A program made the position numbers and the translations under genes. Under the pieces are notes generated by a model. That model made no database searches. It had not been told where the DNA came from and was given only the letters and a program-made list of their open reading frames with translations. Shown piece by piece: positions 18,703 to 28,900 of a stretch of DNA of 64,000 nt; position 1 is the stretch's first letter, and every line of letters starts with the position of its first letter. Source of the stretch: Kingella negevensis (GTDB taxonomy: Bacteria > Pseudomonadota > Gammaproteobacteria > Burkholderiales > Neisseriaceae). The stretch lies in contig NZ_CP123448.1 in assembly GCF_030177895.1 (NCBI RefSeq), positions 1,426,001 to 1,490,000 of the forward strand. The letters are read 5' to 3'.

Positions 18703-19560
18703 ATGATGTTAAGCAAAATCAGCGAACAATTAGAACACCTTTCCGCCGCAGAACGAAAAGTAGGCGAATGCGCGCTGGCTGAACCGAAATGGTTTGTGCA
18801 TGCCGCCGTTGCCGAAATTGCCGAACATGCTCAAGTTTCGCAGCCAACCGTTATTCGTTTCTGCCGCAGCCTGAACTATAAAGGCTTGCCCGAATTTAAA
18901 TTAGCCCTGTCTGCCAGCATTAGCCATTCAGGCTTACCGTTTGTGCATGCTGAATTAAACACAGACGACAGCATGGGCGATGTGATGGAAAAAGTGCTGG
19001 GCAACACCGCAGCCGCGTTATTAGGCGCAAGACGCAGCCTGAAAGAAAACGAATTGGAAAACGCGATTGCTATGCTGACCCACGCGCGCCGTATTGAATT
19101 TTATGGCGTGGGCAACTCAGGCATAGTGGCTCAAGACGCGCAGCACAAATTCTTCCGTTTTGGCGTGTCCACCGTGGCTTATTCCGACACGCACATTCAG
19201 TTAATGGCAGCGGCAGTGTTAAGCCCGCAAGACGTTTTGGTGGTGATTTCCAACTCAGGTTCGTCCATTGAAGTGCTGGACGCGGTAAGCATTGCTAAAG
19301 AAAACGGCGCACAAGTGATTGCGATTACCCGCACCGACAGCCCATTAGCGCAACTTGCCGATTGTGTGCTGGCAACGGTGGTCCAAGAAGACGGAAACCG
19401 TTACACGCCAATGATTTCACGTTTGGTACAACTGGCGATTGTGGATATTTTGGCGATTGGTTTAGCGTTGCGATTGGGGGAAACGGCTAGTTTGCAGCTA
19501 GAAAAGGGAAAGCGCAGCATAAATCGTCATCGCGTTCCAGCGCAAAATGTTGATGATTAA
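18703..19560 (+). CDS. hexR: HexR, RpiR-family regulator of hexose metabolism
   Basis: HexR represses or activates Entner-Doudoroff and glycolytic genes and releases DNA when it binds KDPG. The 285-residue product has the N-terminal helix-turn-helix (about 35-65, HAQVSQPTVIRFCRSL) and a SIS sugar-phosphate domain (about 115-255) with GVGNSGIVAQDAQHKFFRFG and ISNSGSSIEVLD. Two adjacent ATGs (18703 and 18706) are equivalent. The call as HexR and not another RpiR member rests on its position amid zwf, edd, pgi and glk, as in Neisseria. Confidence 0.9.
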   Translation: MMLSKISEQLEHLSAAERKVGECALAEPKWFVHAAVAEIAEHAQVSQPTVIRFCRSLNYKGLPEFKLALSASISHSGLPFVHAELNTDDSMGDVMEKVLGNTAAALLGARRSLKENELENAIAMLTHARRIEFYGVGNSGIVAQDAQHKFFRFGVSTVAYSDTHIQLMAAAVLSPQDVLVVISNSGSSIEVLDAVSIAKENGAQVIAITRTDSPLAQLADCVLATVVQEDGNRYTPMISRLVQLAIVDILAIGLALRLGETASLQLEKGKRSINRHRVPAQNVDD

Positions 19561-19636
19561 AGTTTTTTCAGGCTGCATTTAAACTGTAACCTGATTGCAG
19601 CCTGAAAGTTTTGCAACGTAGTTGAAAGGAAAAAGT

Positions 19637-21307
19637 ATGTCTCACCCAACCAATTTACCTGCATGGCAAGCCCTGCAACAAAACTTTGAACAAACACGCA
19701 ACGAACACATGCGTGAAATGTTTGAAAAAGACCCAGCGCGTGCAGAACGCTACTGGTTAGAAGTAGGCGGTGTTCATGTGGACTTTTCCAAAAACCGCAT
19801 CAACGACACCATTTTGGCGAACTTAGTTGATTTAGCCAAACAATCAGGCTTGCAAGAACGCATGCAACAAATGTTCAATGGCGAGAAAATCAACCAAACA
19901 GAAAACCGCGCCGTGTTACACGTTGCCTTGCGCAATCGCTCAAACCGCCCAATCAAAGTGGACGGTCAAGACGTGATGCCAGAAGTGAACAGCGTATTGA
20001 AACGCATGGGTGAATTTGCACACGCCGTTCGCAGTGGCGAATGGTTGGGTTACACCAATCAAGTGATTACAGATGTGGTAAACATCGGTATCGGCGGCTC
20101 AGATTTGGGCCCATACATGATGTGTACTGCGTTGGAAGATTTCGGACACCCACGCTTAAACATGCACTTTGTGTCAAACGTGGACGGCGCACAACTGCGC
20201 GATACTTTGGAAAAAGTCCACCCAGAAACCACCCTGTTCATCATCGCATCAAAAACGTTTACCACTCAAGAAACCTTAACCAACGCTCAAACCGCGCGTA
20301 AATGGTTCTTGAAAGAAGGCAGCGAAAAAGACATCGCCAAACACTTCGTCGCCGTTTCAACCAACAAAAAAGCCGTAGCCGAATTTGGTATCGACACCGA
20401 CCACATGTTTGAGTTTTGGGACTGGGTTGGTGGACGTTACAGCTTGTGGTCAGCGATTGGTTTGCCGATTATGCTTTATTTGGGCGAAGAAAATTTCATT
20501 GAAATGCTGGAAGGCGCGCACGAAATGGACAACCATTTCATCAACACGCCATTAGAGAAAAACTTGCCTGCATTGTTGGGTTTAATCGGCATTTGGTATA
20601 TCAATTTCTACGGCGGTGGCAGCCAAGTTATCGCCCCATACGACCAACATTTGCACCGTTTGCCACGATTCATTCAGCAGCTTGATATGGAATCCAACGG
20701 TAAACAAGTTCAAATGGACGGCACACCCGTTCAAACCGAAACAGGCCCAATTATTTGGGGCGAAACAGGGATTAACGGTCAGCACGCATTCTTCCAATTG
20801 TTGCACCAAGGCACGCACGTTACGCCGATTGACTTGATTGCTAGCTTGGAAAAACGCAGCAACTTGCCAGGCCACCACGAAATCTTGTTGAGCAACGTAT
20901 TTGCCCAAGCCGAAGCCTTTATGCGCGGCAAAACGCCAGAAGAAGCACGCGACGAATTACAAGCGCAAGGCGTGAGCGCAGACCGCATTGATGCATTGGT
21001 TTCACACAAAACATTCAGCGGCAACCGCCCAACCAATATGATTTTGTTGGACAGACTGAACCCACGCAATTTAGGCAGCCTGATTGCCATGTACGAACAC
21101 AAAGTGTTCACACAAGGCGTGGTGTGGGGCATCAACAGCTTCGACCAATGGGGCGTTGAATTGGGCAAACAATTAGCCAAAACCATTTTGGCAGAATTGA
21201 CCAACACGATTGACCCACAAAAACACGACACTTCCACTTCACGTTTGATTCGCTTGTATCGCCAAGTGAATTGCGCAGAAGATGGCACTTGTGATTTGTT
21301 GAAATAA
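19637..21307 (+). CDS. pgi: Glucose-6-phosphate isomerase
   Basis: Pgi interconverts glucose 6-phosphate and fructose 6-phosphate. The 556-residue protein shows both family signatures, [17 protein letters not shown] (about 262) and [19 protein letters not shown] (about 495), plus [13 protein letters not shown] and SKTFTTQET for phosphate binding. ATG 19637 follows GAAAGGA. It stands as its own unit after hexR, as in Neisseria. A weak HexR-like half-site (TGTAACCTGATTGCA) lies at about 19586. Confidence 0.96.
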   Translation: MSHPTNLPAWQALQQNFEQTRNEHMREMFEKDPARAERYWLEVGGVHVDFSKNRINDTILANLVDLAKQSGLQERMQQMFNGEKINQTENRAVLHVALRNRSNRPIKVDGQDVMPEVNSVLKRMGEFAHAVRSGEWLGYTNQVITDVVNIGIGGSDLGPYMMCTALEDFGHPRLNMHFVSNVDGAQLRDTLEKVHPETTLFIIASKTFTTQETLTNAQTARKWFLKEGSEKDIAKHFVAVSTNKKAVAEFGIDTDHMFEFWDWVGGRYSLWSAIGLPIMLYLGEENFIEMLEGAHEMDNHFINTPLEKNLPALLGLIGIWYINFYGGGSQVIAPYDQHLHRLPRFIQQLDMESNGKQVQMDGTPVQTETGPIIWGETGINGQHAFFQLLHQGTHVTPIDLIASLEKRSNLPGHHEILLSNVFAQAEAFMRGKTPEEARDELQAQGVSADRIDALVSHKTFSGNRPTNMILLDRLNPRNLGSLIAMYEHKVFTQGVVWGINSFDQWGVELGKQLAKTILAELTNTIDPQKHDTSTSRLIRLYRQVNCAEDGTCDLLK

Positions 21308-21355
21308 TCAGTTTCAGGCTGCGTTTAATCATTAAATGCAGCCTGAAAAAACAAA

Positions 21356-21391
21356 AACACGTTTTGTTTGAATACAAAACGTGTTTTTTTT
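21356..21391 (+). terminator. Strong intrinsic terminator after pgi
   Basis: AACACGTTTTGT pairs with ACAAAACGTGTT, followed by nine T. It comes after a paired uptake-sequence hairpin at about 21312-21348, so pgi has two terminators in tandem. Confidence 0.85.
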
Positions 21392-21399
21392 TATTTGCC

Positions 21400-21899
21400 C
21401 TATTTTTCAGGCTGCTTGCGCGATTGCTTTTCCCTTGCAACCACTCGTTCCGTGCAAAAAGCCGTATAAGGCAACCACGCCATAAGCAAAATCAAACCGT
21501 CCCAAAAGCCGTTTTCATAAAACGATATTCAGGCTTAGCATACGCCGCCAAAATCCGCACGCTATCCGATTCCAAATAACGCAACACGCTCGGCAGCCTG
21601 AAACCGAAACAGCAACGGCACAAGCGGTAATTGAGCAGCAGCCATAATTATCCAAAATTGCGCGTTACACCAGCGATACAAGCCCACATCACGCCGCACC
21701 GAAAAATCGCTATACAAAACAGGAAACAGCGCGTAACCCAAGATTGCCGCATAAACCCACATCCACGCAGAACGGCGTGTAGGGACAACTTTGGGCAAGT
21801 ATTCCAAGTTACCTAAGCATTTAAACAGCAGTATCAGCCCCAAGACAAAAGCCAAACCATAAGGGGCAAAAACGACCAATAGAAAATGATTGCGCCCAT
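21400..21899 (-). pseudogene. Membrane protein gene of unknown function, frameshifted
   Basis: AAAGGAGAAATAG precedes ATG 21899, next to the TAG of the upstream gene. The start MGAIIFYWSFLPLMVW shifts into a hydrophobic frame (FVLGLILLFKCLGNLEYL, WMWVYAAILGYALFPVLYSDF), which shifts again after VALFG to SVRILAAYAKPEYRF and once more to ENGFWDGLILLMAWLPYTAFC, ending with TAG at 21400. At least three breaks are needed to read one product of about 165 residues with four membrane helices. I do not recognise the family. The neighbour upstream is also broken, so the whole small operon has decayed. Confidence 0.6.
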
Positions 21900-22958
21900 C
21901 TATTTCTCCTTTTCTTTCATTTTCAGGCTGCATTCCAAACTGTTCTCACTCACGCTTTCCGTAGCCAATTCCTGAAGCATCATTCTAGGCTGCAAAACTT
22001 GCGGTTGCGGCGTGGATGTGTCTAAATCAATAAACGGCGTTTGCTGATTCAAAGTCCACGTTTGCCCTTTCATGCGACTGAACCAATCGTTATCCCAATG
22101 TTGGCGCGTGTAATAACTCACGTTACAGCTTCTGTCATCTTCACTCAAATAACTGTAATCCAAAATATAGCCATCATTATGCAAACCCTGAATGCGTGAA
22201 GGTTCGCCTGTCAAAACCAGTTTGTAATCGTTTTTATCTTGCTGAACGATGTGCCATACTGTTGACACTTTCGCATCTAAAATCAAAGACTACTTAGTCT
22301 TGTTTTTCAGGTGGATAAAAACGTGTTCGCTGTCTTGGTTGCGAATCAAATCGTATGACGCATTCAACATTCTTGGGAACAAATCGTCCAAAAGACACGA
22401 ATTTTCATACCGAATCGCGCTTTCATGCTCTTCTTCGCTCAACTGGGCAATAATGCTGCGTTCATCACAATCCGCCACACGCGCACTGGCTTTCACACCT
22501 GCGTAATACAGCCATTTCCCATTTTCTGCTTTTAGCTAAATGCTGCGCCGTTCCGGCGTTTCAGGCAAATCATCAATAAAGGTATATTTATACGCATTGC
22601 GCTGCGGATAATAGCAAACGCCCCAGCGCATATCTGGCATTCTTCGCGGCATCACACGGGCTAAATCAGGCGTGTTTGGGTCAGGCAATTTTTCGCGTAA
22701 CTCAATTAGTTTCTTCTGCAAAATTTGCCGCGAATCTTGCCACTCTTGCTGCCATTTTTGCCATTTTTGACTGCGCTGAACGGCTTCTTTTGTCAGCATA
22801 AACAACATGGCAGCAAACAATATTCGGGTTTTGTTGGGTTCATCAAAGCACTTTCGTATCAAGGTTTGAGCTAGTGTAACAAAACTTTCAGGCTGCTCTT
22901 CAATGCACGATAGAAATTTTTGCAATGGAACGTCGGTGGCTCGCCGACACATCTCCAA
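21900..22958 (-). pseudogene. Unknown gene interrupted by two in-frame TAG codons
   Basis: Three consecutive open stretches lie in one reading frame, separated only by TAG at 22536-22538 and TAG at 22290-22292, and end with TAG at 21900. The segments are about 140, 81 and 129 codons. The product is soluble and polar, with EAVQRSQKWQKWQQEWQDSR, FIDDLPETPERRSI, KWLYYAGVKASARVADCDE, YILDYSYLSEDDRSCNVSYY. The apparent N-terminus reads through a short GC-rich repeat (22928-22958) and is not native, so the 5' end is lost. No family is recognised. The stop is directly followed by the ATG of the next decayed gene. Confidence 0.55.
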
Positions 22959-22976
22959 ATCATAGAAATATACTTG

Positions 22977-23106
22977 TATAGTTAATGCCTTTATCTTTTA
23001 TAGTAAATTAAATTCAAACCAGTACAGCGTTGCCAACGCCTTTATGTGCTAAATGCACACGGCGGGCGTTGTCGCCTTGTATTAAAAAATAATGACATCA
23101 ACTATA
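22977..23106. repeat. Correia-like element, copy B, with a doubled left end
   Basis: TATAGTTAATGCC at 22977 is followed 22 bases later by a second TATAG terminus at 22999. Then comes a stretch very like the Neisseria Correia repeat (AATTCAAACCAGTACAGCG), the core GCGTTGCCAACGCC and GGCGGGCGTTGTCGCCTTGT, and the end CATCAACTATA at 23106. Short hairpin repeats TGGCTCGCCGAC (22938) and TGTCGGCAAGCC (23119) flank it. Confidence 0.8.
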
Positions 23107-23181
23107 ATTATCAAAACTTTGTCGGCAAGCCGCCGACGCTCCATTTTTGCCGTGTACTAAAAAGCAGCCTGAAAAACAAAA

Positions 23182-23220
23182 AAAGCACGTTTTGCATTTC
23201 AAACAAAACGCGCTTTTTTT
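23182..23220 (-). terminator. Terminator of the ClC gene
   Basis: AAAAAAAGCGCGTTTTGTT pairs with AAAACGTGCTTTTTTT on the minus strand, overlapping the stop codon. A second, paired uptake sequence lies beside it at 23162. Confidence 0.7.
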
Positions 23221-24475
23221 ACGCCTTCAACTTCGCCCAAACCATTTGCGTACCCAACGCCACCACCATACACAAACACATCGGCAACCAATACGCCGTA
23301 CTCAACCGCGACAATTCCAACATAAACACAATCGCCGTCAAACGCATATTCTGCGCCAGCCCCAAAAACACCGTCGCCCCCACAAACGCCGCCGCGCCCA
23401 ACGAAATTTCAGGCAGCCGCACATTCCACAACACCGCCGAAGCAAACGCAATCATCGCCCCCAACATCATAGACGGCGTAATCCGACCGCCATACGCCCC
23501 AGCCACAGTCGCCAGCAAAACTGCCGCCCATTTGCTCGCCAACAAACCCAACGCCCCTTGCCACGAAATCCGCTCCGCAAAAGCCATTTGATTGCCTGCC
23601 TTGCCATTGCCCAAAATCTCAGGAAACCACATCGACAGCACCCCAATCGCCGCAAAAGCCAGTACCGCCACCACAATAATCACAGGCTTCGTGCGTGATA
23701 CCTTTGGCAATTTTCCATTGCACCACGCAAACGCGTTCACACCCAAACCAATCGCCACGCCAGCCACCAACGCCCACACCAACATCGCCGCGCTGATATT
23801 CGCCTGCACCAACGGCGCAATATTCGCATACTGAACCATATCGCCCAACCCAACACGCACCACCAAAACCGCCGTCCCACACGTGATTAACGCTGCTAAC
23901 AACGTCGGCAATTCCCACACCAGCAGCAGCGTTTCCAACACAAACACCGCCGCCGCCAACGGCACGTTATACACTGCCGCCAAGCCAGCCCCCGAAGCAC
24001 ACGCCAACACCACCCGTTTTTGTGCCAACGACAGTTTCAGGCAGCCTGAAAGCGGCGTAGCCAACGCAACCGACATTTCACGCGGCGCAACTTCGCGCCC
24101 TAATGGCGAACCCATGCCCACCGTGATAATCTGCAAAATCGTGTGCGCCATGGTTGTTTTCACAGGCACGTTTTTTTCAGGCTGCGCGACTGCATTTTTA
24201 ATTTCCATTAACGGCGCACCCCAGCGATGAATCGCAAACCAGCCCACGCCCACCACCAAACCGCACAGCATTAGAGCAATCAAACGGCGCAACGGTTCAG
24301 CTTGCTGCACCAGTTCGCGGAACGAAACGTGTTCGCCAGCCACCAAACCACCATGAAATGTAAACTGCTGAATGGCGTGCAGCAAATGTGTGAACGCAAT
24401 CCCCACCAGCCCAGCCAGCACGCCTGTACACAGCAACGCCAGCACAAATTTGAGCGAAAAATCAGGTTTTTCCAT
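23219..24475 (-). CDS. ClC-family chloride channel or chloride/proton antiporter
   Basis: This integral membrane protein of 418 residues has about ten or more hydrophobic helices. Seen: MGSPLGREVAPRE (about 117-129), which holds the gating Glu of the GRExP region, and LACASGAGLAAVYNVPLAAAVFVLE, typical of ClC helices after the filter. YGGRITPSMMLGAMIAFA matches the later chloride-binding region. ATG 24475 is chosen over an upstream TTG at 24493. Whether it is a channel or an exchanger cannot be settled here. It is a single gene; AGGGACAGGGTTTATCCCTGTCC-type hairpin sequence lies upstream at 24553-24575. Confidence 0.88.
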   Translation of the reverse strand: MEKPDFSLKFVLALLCTGVLAGLVGIAFTHLLHAIQQFTFHGGLVAGEHVSFRELVQQAEPLRRLIALMLCGLVVGVGWFAIHRWGAPLMEIKNAVAQPEKNVPVKTTMAHTILQIITVGMGSPLGREVAPREMSVALATPLSGCLKLSLAQKRVVLACASGAGLAAVYNVPLAAAVFVLETLLLVWELPTLLAALITCGTAVLVVRVGLGDMVQYANIAPLVQANISAAMLVWALVAGVAIGLGVNAFAWCNGKLPKVSRTKPVIIVVAVLAFAAIGVLSMWFPEILGNGKAGNQMAFAERISWQGALGLLASKWAAVLLATVAGAYGGRITPSMMLGAMIAFASAVLWNVRLPEISLGAAAFVGATVFLGLAQNMRLTAIVFMLELSRLSTAYWLPMCLCMVVALGTQMVWAKLKA

Positions 24476-24636
24476 AAAACTTCCATATTTCAATAAACTG
24501 CATATTTTACTGCAATCGTGTTGGCTTTTCAGGCTGCGAGCTTTCTATTGGTAGGGACAGGGTTTATCCCTGTCCAATAATGCTTTCACAAAAAAATGCA
24601 GCCTGAAAAACATCATTCCGTTTTTCAGGCTTCTTT

Positions 24637-25167
24637 TTACTGAAACCGCCCCGCTTTAATCACCGAACCACCCAATTTCGCCGCCAATCCCTGATTACGC
24701 AGCGCGTGAGTGAGCGCAATCGCCAAGCCGTCCGCCGCGTCCGCCTGCGGTGTCCCCGACAATTTCAGCATTTGAACCACCATGTGCTGCACCTGCTCTT
24801 TTGCCGCTTTGCCTTGCCCCACCACCGCCTGTTTCACCTGCAACGCCGTGTATTCATACACAGGTAAACCACGCAACACCAAAGCCGCAATCGCCGCCCC
24901 ACGCGCCTGTCCCAACATCAATGTGGACGCTGGATTCACGTTCACAAACACCTGTTCCACCGCCGCCACTGTGGGTTGATACGTTTCAATTATTTCGCTG
25001 ATGTGTTCTACAATCACGCCAATCCGCCCTGCTAACTCATCGTTTTTAATGGTTTTAATGCAGCCTGAAGCCACATAAATTTGCTCGCGTCCAATTACAT
25101 CAATAATGCCAAAGCCCGTGATGCGGCTGCCGGGGTCAATGCCGAGAATGCGGATAGGGCGATTCAT
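24637..25167 (-). CDS. ruvC: RuvC Holliday-junction endonuclease
   Basis: RuvC cuts Holliday junctions with RuvAB during recombination. It has 176 residues, normal length. Seen: [18 protein letters not shown] with the first catalytic Asp (about 11), [14 protein letters not shown] with the Glu, [17 protein letters not shown] and the C-terminal [15 protein letters not shown] with the last Asp pair. It stands alone; ruvA and ruvB are not present. Upstream at 25223-25238 lies a parS-like palindrome. Confidence 0.96.
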   Translation of the reverse strand: MNRPIRILGIDPGSRITGFGIIDVIGREQIYVASGCIKTIKNDELAGRIGVIVEHISEIIETYQPTVAAVEQVFVNVNPASTLMLGQARGAAIAALVLRGLPVYEYTALQVKQAVVGQGKAAKEQVQHMVVQMLKLSGTPQADAADGLAIALTHALRNQGLAAKLGGSVIKAGRFQ

Positions 25168-25222
25168 TTGTTGCCTTTTTAGAGGTTATGGAAAAGTGGG
25201 GGATTATAGCGCAGGCTGCGGT

Positions 25223-25238
25223 TGTTTCATGTGAAACA
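25223..25238. promoter_or_regulatory. parS-like 16-mer, site 1
   Basis: TGTTTCATGTGAAACA differs in one base from the bacterial ParB target TGTTTCACGTGAAACA. The identical 16-mer occurs at 43562. It lies between ruvC and ileS in non-coding DNA. Confidence 0.55.
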
Positions 25239-25240
25239 GA

Positions 25241-25278
25241 AAAAGCAGCCTGAAAACCACTTTTCAGGCTGCCTTTTT
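25241..25278 (-). terminator. Uptake-sequence terminator after ileS
   Basis: AAAAAGGCAGCCTGAAAA pairs with TTTTCAGGCTGCTTTTT around a short loop. It lies 13 bases past the ileS stop on the minus strand. Confidence 0.8.
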
Positions 25279-25290
25279 ATTCACAGAACA

Positions 25291-28074
25291 TCAAGCATGA
25301 ACGCGACTTTCGCCCTCACCCTCAATATTCTCCACACAACGCGCGCACAAAGTCGGGTGTGCCGCTACCGTGCCAACACTCTCAACATAATGCCAGCAAC
25401 GCTCACATTTTTGCTGTGCAGACGGTGCAACGCTTGCCGACAATTCATCGCCTTGCGCCAACTCAATTTTGGACACCAGCATCACAAAACGCAATTCATC
25501 GCCCAACGCCGCCAACGCTTCATAAATCACGTCAGGCGCAGACAATTTCACTTCCGCTTGCAACGAAGAACCCACCGATTTATCCACACGCAAAGGCTCA
25601 ATCGCCGCACTCACAGCCGAACGCGCTTCACGGATTGCCGCCCATTTCGCCACCAATGCTTCTTCACTCGCGCTAGGCATGGTTGGGAAATCGTGCAATG
25701 TGTGATACAACACGCTATCCGTTTCGCCACCGCCGATGATGTCCCACGCTTCTTCCGCCGTGAAACACAAAATAGGCGACATCAACAACACCAGACTGCG
25801 CGTGATGTGATACAACGCCGTTTGCGCCGAGCGGCGAGCGTGGCTATCCGTTTTTGTGGTGTATAAGCGGTCTTTCAAAATATCCAAATAGAACGCGCCC
25901 AAATCTTCCGAACAGAATTGCACCAAATCTTGCACCGCAAAATGGAACGCATAACGCGGATAATATTCGCCAGCAATTTTCTCTTGCAACTGACGCGCCA
26001 ACACCAACGCATAACGGTCAATTTCAACCATATCCGCTTGCGGAATCGCGTCTTCAATCGGATTAAAATCCTTCAAATTGGCAAACAAGAAACTCAACGT
26101 ATTGCGAATACGGCGATAACTTTCCGTAACACGTTTCAAAATTTCTTTGGAAATCGCCAATTCGCCAGAATAATCAGTCGCCGCCGTCCATAAGCGCAAA
26201 ATATCTGCGCCAAATTCGTTATACACTTCTTGCGGCGCAACCACGTTACCGATGGATTTAGACATTTTGCGACCGTTTTGGTCAACCACAAAACCGTGCG
26301 TTAATAATTGCTTATACGGCGCACGACCCATAGTTGCACAACCTGTCAGCATAGACGATTGAAACCAACCACGGTGTTGGTCGCTGCCTTCCAAATACAA
26401 ATCCGTAGGCCATGCCAATTCAGGGCGTTGTTTCAACACAGAAAAATGCGTACTGCCTGAATCAAACCACACGTCCATTGTATCGCTCAATTTATCGTAT
26501 TGCTCGCAATCTTCAGGCGACAACAATTCCGATTTATCCAATTCAAACCACGCATTGATGCCTTTTTGCTCAATTTTTTGCGCGACTTGTTCCAACAAAT
26601 CCGCAGAATTCGGGTGCAATTCGCCTGTTTCTTTGTGAACAAAGAACGTCATCGGCGTACCCCAAAAGCGTTGACGCGACACCACCCAATCAGGGCGACC
26701 TTCAATCATCGCTTGCAAACGCGCACGACCCCACGCAGGGAAAAATTCCGTATCGTCCACCGCTTTCAACGCATTATTACGCAGCGTTTTGCCCGACACG
26801 CCAGCCTTGTCCATACCGATAAACCATTGACCCGTAGCGCGGTAAATCAACGGCGTTTTGTGTCGCCAACAATGCGCGTAGCTGTGTTCAATTTTGCCGT
26901 GTTTCAACAAACGGTCATTTTCAGACAGCCAGTCAATCACAGGCTGATTCGCTTCCCAAACCGTCATACCAGCCAAACGCGGCACTTCGCTGATGTAGCG
27001 ACCTTGCGCGTTCACAGGGTTATACAATTCAATACCGTATTGATTGGAAACCGCATAGTCTTCCAAACCGTGCGCTGGTGCGGTGTGAACCAAACCTGTA
27101 CCTGCGTCTGTGGTAACGTGCGAACCGTTCAACATCAAAATTTCGCGGTCTAAAAATGGGTGCGTCAATTTCAAATTTTCCAACGCCGCGCCAGTCGTTT
27201 CCGCCAACACAGAGCAGCCTGCAAATCCATAGCGTTTAAGCGCGTCTTCCGCCAAATCTTTCGCTAAAACCAGTTTGCCTTTTGGCGTGTCAATCAGTTG
27301 GTAAACAATGTCCGCACCTGCCGAAATCGCTTGGCTGGCTGGTAACGTCCAAGGCGTGGTTGTCCAAATCACGGCAAACGCTTCGCCCGACAATTCAGGC
27401 AGCCTGAAAGCCGCCGCCAACGCCGCGTTATCGTTAAACAAATATTTCACATCAATAGCGTGGGAAACTTTGTCCTTGTATTCCACTTCCGCTTCCGCCA
27501 AAGACGAACCGCAATCCAAACAGAATTGCACAGGTTTCGCGCCTTTGTATAAATAGCCCGCTTTATAAATTTCGCCAATCGTGCGAACCGTGTCGGCTTC
27601 AGTTTTGTAATCCATTGTCAAATAAGGATTTTCCCAATCGCCAATCACACCCAAACGCACAAAATCTTTTTTCTGACGCAAAATTTGTTCGCCAGCATAT
27701 TCGCGGCATAATTCGCGGAATTTGCTGTGTGGCATATCTTTGCCATGCAATTTTTCTACCATCACTTCAATCGGCAAGCCGTGGCAGTCCCAACCAGGGA
27801 CATACGGCGCGTCAAAGCCAGCCAATGTTTTGCTGCGGATAATGATGTCTTTCAAAATTTTGTTTACGGCGTGTCCGATGTGAATATCGCCATTGGCATA
27901 CGGAGGGCCGTCATGCAGAATAAATTTTGGGCGACCTGCGGCGATTTGTCGTAATTTTTGGTAGCGTTTTTCGTCTTGCCATTGTTTCACCCAAGCAGGT
28001 TCGCGTTTGGCGAGATTGCCGCGCATGGGGAATGGCGATTCGTGTAGGTTTACGGTTTTGCTGTAATCGGTCAT
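25291..28074 (-). CDS. ileS: Isoleucyl-tRNA synthetase
   Basis: IleS charges tRNA(Ile) and edits valine. It has 927 residues, a typical bacterial type. Seen: [16 protein letters not shown] (HIGH motif, about 57-72), the CP1 editing domain with [24 protein letters not shown] (KMSKS, about 601), and the C-terminal zinc finger [12 protein letters not shown] with CARCVEN. In most Gram-negative bacteria lspA follows; here ruvC follows after a terminator, so the ileS-lspA pair is split. Confidence 0.97.
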   Translation of the reverse strand: MTDYSKTVNLHESPFPMRGNLAKREPAWVKQWQDEKRYQKLRQIAAGRPKFILHDGPPYANGDIHIGHAVNKILKDIIIRSKTLAGFDAPYVPGWDCHGLPIEVMVEKLHGKDMPHSKFRELCREYAGEQILRQKKDFVRLGVIGDWENPYLTMDYKTEADTVRTIGEIYKAGYLYKGAKPVQFCLDCGSSLAEAEVEYKDKVSHAIDVKYLFNDNAALAAAFRLPELSGEAFAVIWTTTPWTLPASQAISAGADIVYQLIDTPKGKLVLAKDLAEDALKRYGFAGCSVLAETTGAALENLKLTHPFLDREILMLNGSHVTTDAGTGLVHTAPAHGLEDYAVSNQYGIELYNPVNAQGRYISEVPRLAGMTVWEANQPVIDWLSENDRLLKHGKIEHSYAHCWRHKTPLIYRATGQWFIGMDKAGVSGKTLRNNALKAVDDTEFFPAWGRARLQAMIEGRPDWVVSRQRFWGTPMTFFVHKETGELHPNSADLLEQVAQKIEQKGINAWFELDKSELLSPEDCEQYDKLSDTMDVWFDSGSTHFSVLKQRPELAWPTDLYLEGSDQHRGWFQSSMLTGCATMGRAPYKQLLTHGFVVDQNGRKMSKSIGNVVAPQEVYNEFGADILRLWTAATDYSGELAISKEILKRVTESYRRIRNTLSFLFANLKDFNPIEDAIPQADMVEIDRYALVLARQLQEKIAGEYYPRYAFHFAVQDLVQFCSEDLGAFYLDILKDRLYTTKTDSHARRSAQTALYHITRSLVLLMSPILCFTAEEAWDIIGGGETDSVLYHTLHDFPTMPSASEEALVAKWAAIREARSAVSAAIEPLRVDKSVGSSLQAEVKLSAPDVIYEALAALGDELRFVMLVSKIELAQGDELSASVAPSAQQKCERCWHYVESVGTVAAHPTLCARCVENIEGEGESRVHA

Positions 28075-28315
28075 GGTTTTTGCTCTACAAAATTGTTAAG
28101 AATTGCTATATTTAAACTGAAATTTTGTTTCAGGCAGCCTGAAAAAAATTAAAAACAGTCCTATTCTACAAGGCTTTACGCCATGTGAAAAGTTAAGTAA
28201 TATGATTCGTGCTATGTAAATACGAGTTAATGCTAATTACAACCAACTACATGCGGTTTAAGATAGCATTTTCGTGCTTTTCAGCACTTTTATTACTCAA
28301 ACTAAGGAGATTCTT

Positions 28316-28714
28316 ATGAGTATCAAACGTCTTTCATTGGCTGCAGTTTTGTTGGCTTCATTAGCAGCTTGTTCATCAAACAACGCAACCCAACCAACAA
28401 CACCAGCAGCTCCAGCTGAACAACCAGCACAAACTGCTGTTTTGACTGGCAATGTAACCAAATTCGCTTGTGAAAACGGTCAAACCGTTACTTTGAAACA
28501 AAACGGCTCTGAGAGTGTTACTTTAGCTGTAGACACAATCGGCAGCAGCGTTGAATTGACACGCGCAGTATCAGGTTCAGGCGTTCGCTATGCCAGCAAC
28601 AAAGGTTTCTACAATAAACCAACTGAATTTCACTTCAAAGGTGCGGAAGGTTATTTAGAATTTACTGACCCATACGGTAACAAAGTTAAAACTAACTGTA
28701 ATGAAACTAAATAA
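28316..28714 (+). CDS. MliC-like lipoprotein (C-type lysozyme inhibitor family)
   Basis: The product has 132 residues with a lipoprotein signal: LASLAACSS has the lipobox LAAC, so Cys19 would be lipidated. After a Pro/Ala-rich linker the mature domain has FACENGQTVTLKQNG, SGSGVRYASNKGFYNKPTEFHFKGAEGYLEF and a late Cys, the layout of MliC/PliC inhibitors that block host lysozyme from the periplasm or surface. ATG 28316 follows AAGGAGA. The identity as MliC is by pattern. It is a single gene with its own terminator. Confidence 0.75.
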   Translation: MSIKRLSLAAVLLASLAACSSNNATQPTTPAAPAEQPAQTAVLTGNVTKFACENGQTVTLKQNGSESVTLAVDTIGSSVELTRAVSGSGVRYASNKGFYNKPTEFHFKGAEGYLEFTDPYGNKVKTNCNETK

Positions 28715-28731
28715 TTGAATTAATTAAACTA

Positions 28732-28768
28732 AAAACAGCCTGAAAACATTTTCAGGCTGTTTTTTTGT
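28732..28768 (+). terminator. Uptake-sequence terminator after the MliC-like gene
   Basis: AAAAACAGCCTGAAAA pairs with TTTTCAGGCTGTTTTTTT. Confidence 0.8.
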
Positions 28769-28900
28769 TGCCAAATAATATTCAATCTGCAAAAATATAG
28801 TTGATGCAATTATAGTAAATTCAAAATAAAATAGTGCAATTCTAGTTTTATCTTTAAGGTACATAAAATGGCATATTCAATTGATTTACGAGAAAAAAAG

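Noticed and set aside
21900-22958. Amber suppression or an expanded genetic code
   Set aside because: Other genes in the window end freely in TAG (for example skp and cdsA), the 5' end of this gene is missing, and the neighbouring gene is frameshifted; decay is simpler.
23046-23591. Plus-strand frames of 180 codons or more opposite the ClC gene (also opposite ileS, lpxC and ispA)
   Set aside because: They are shadows of the real minus-strand genes, with low-complexity Ala/Thr/Asn or Arg/His/Gln composition.
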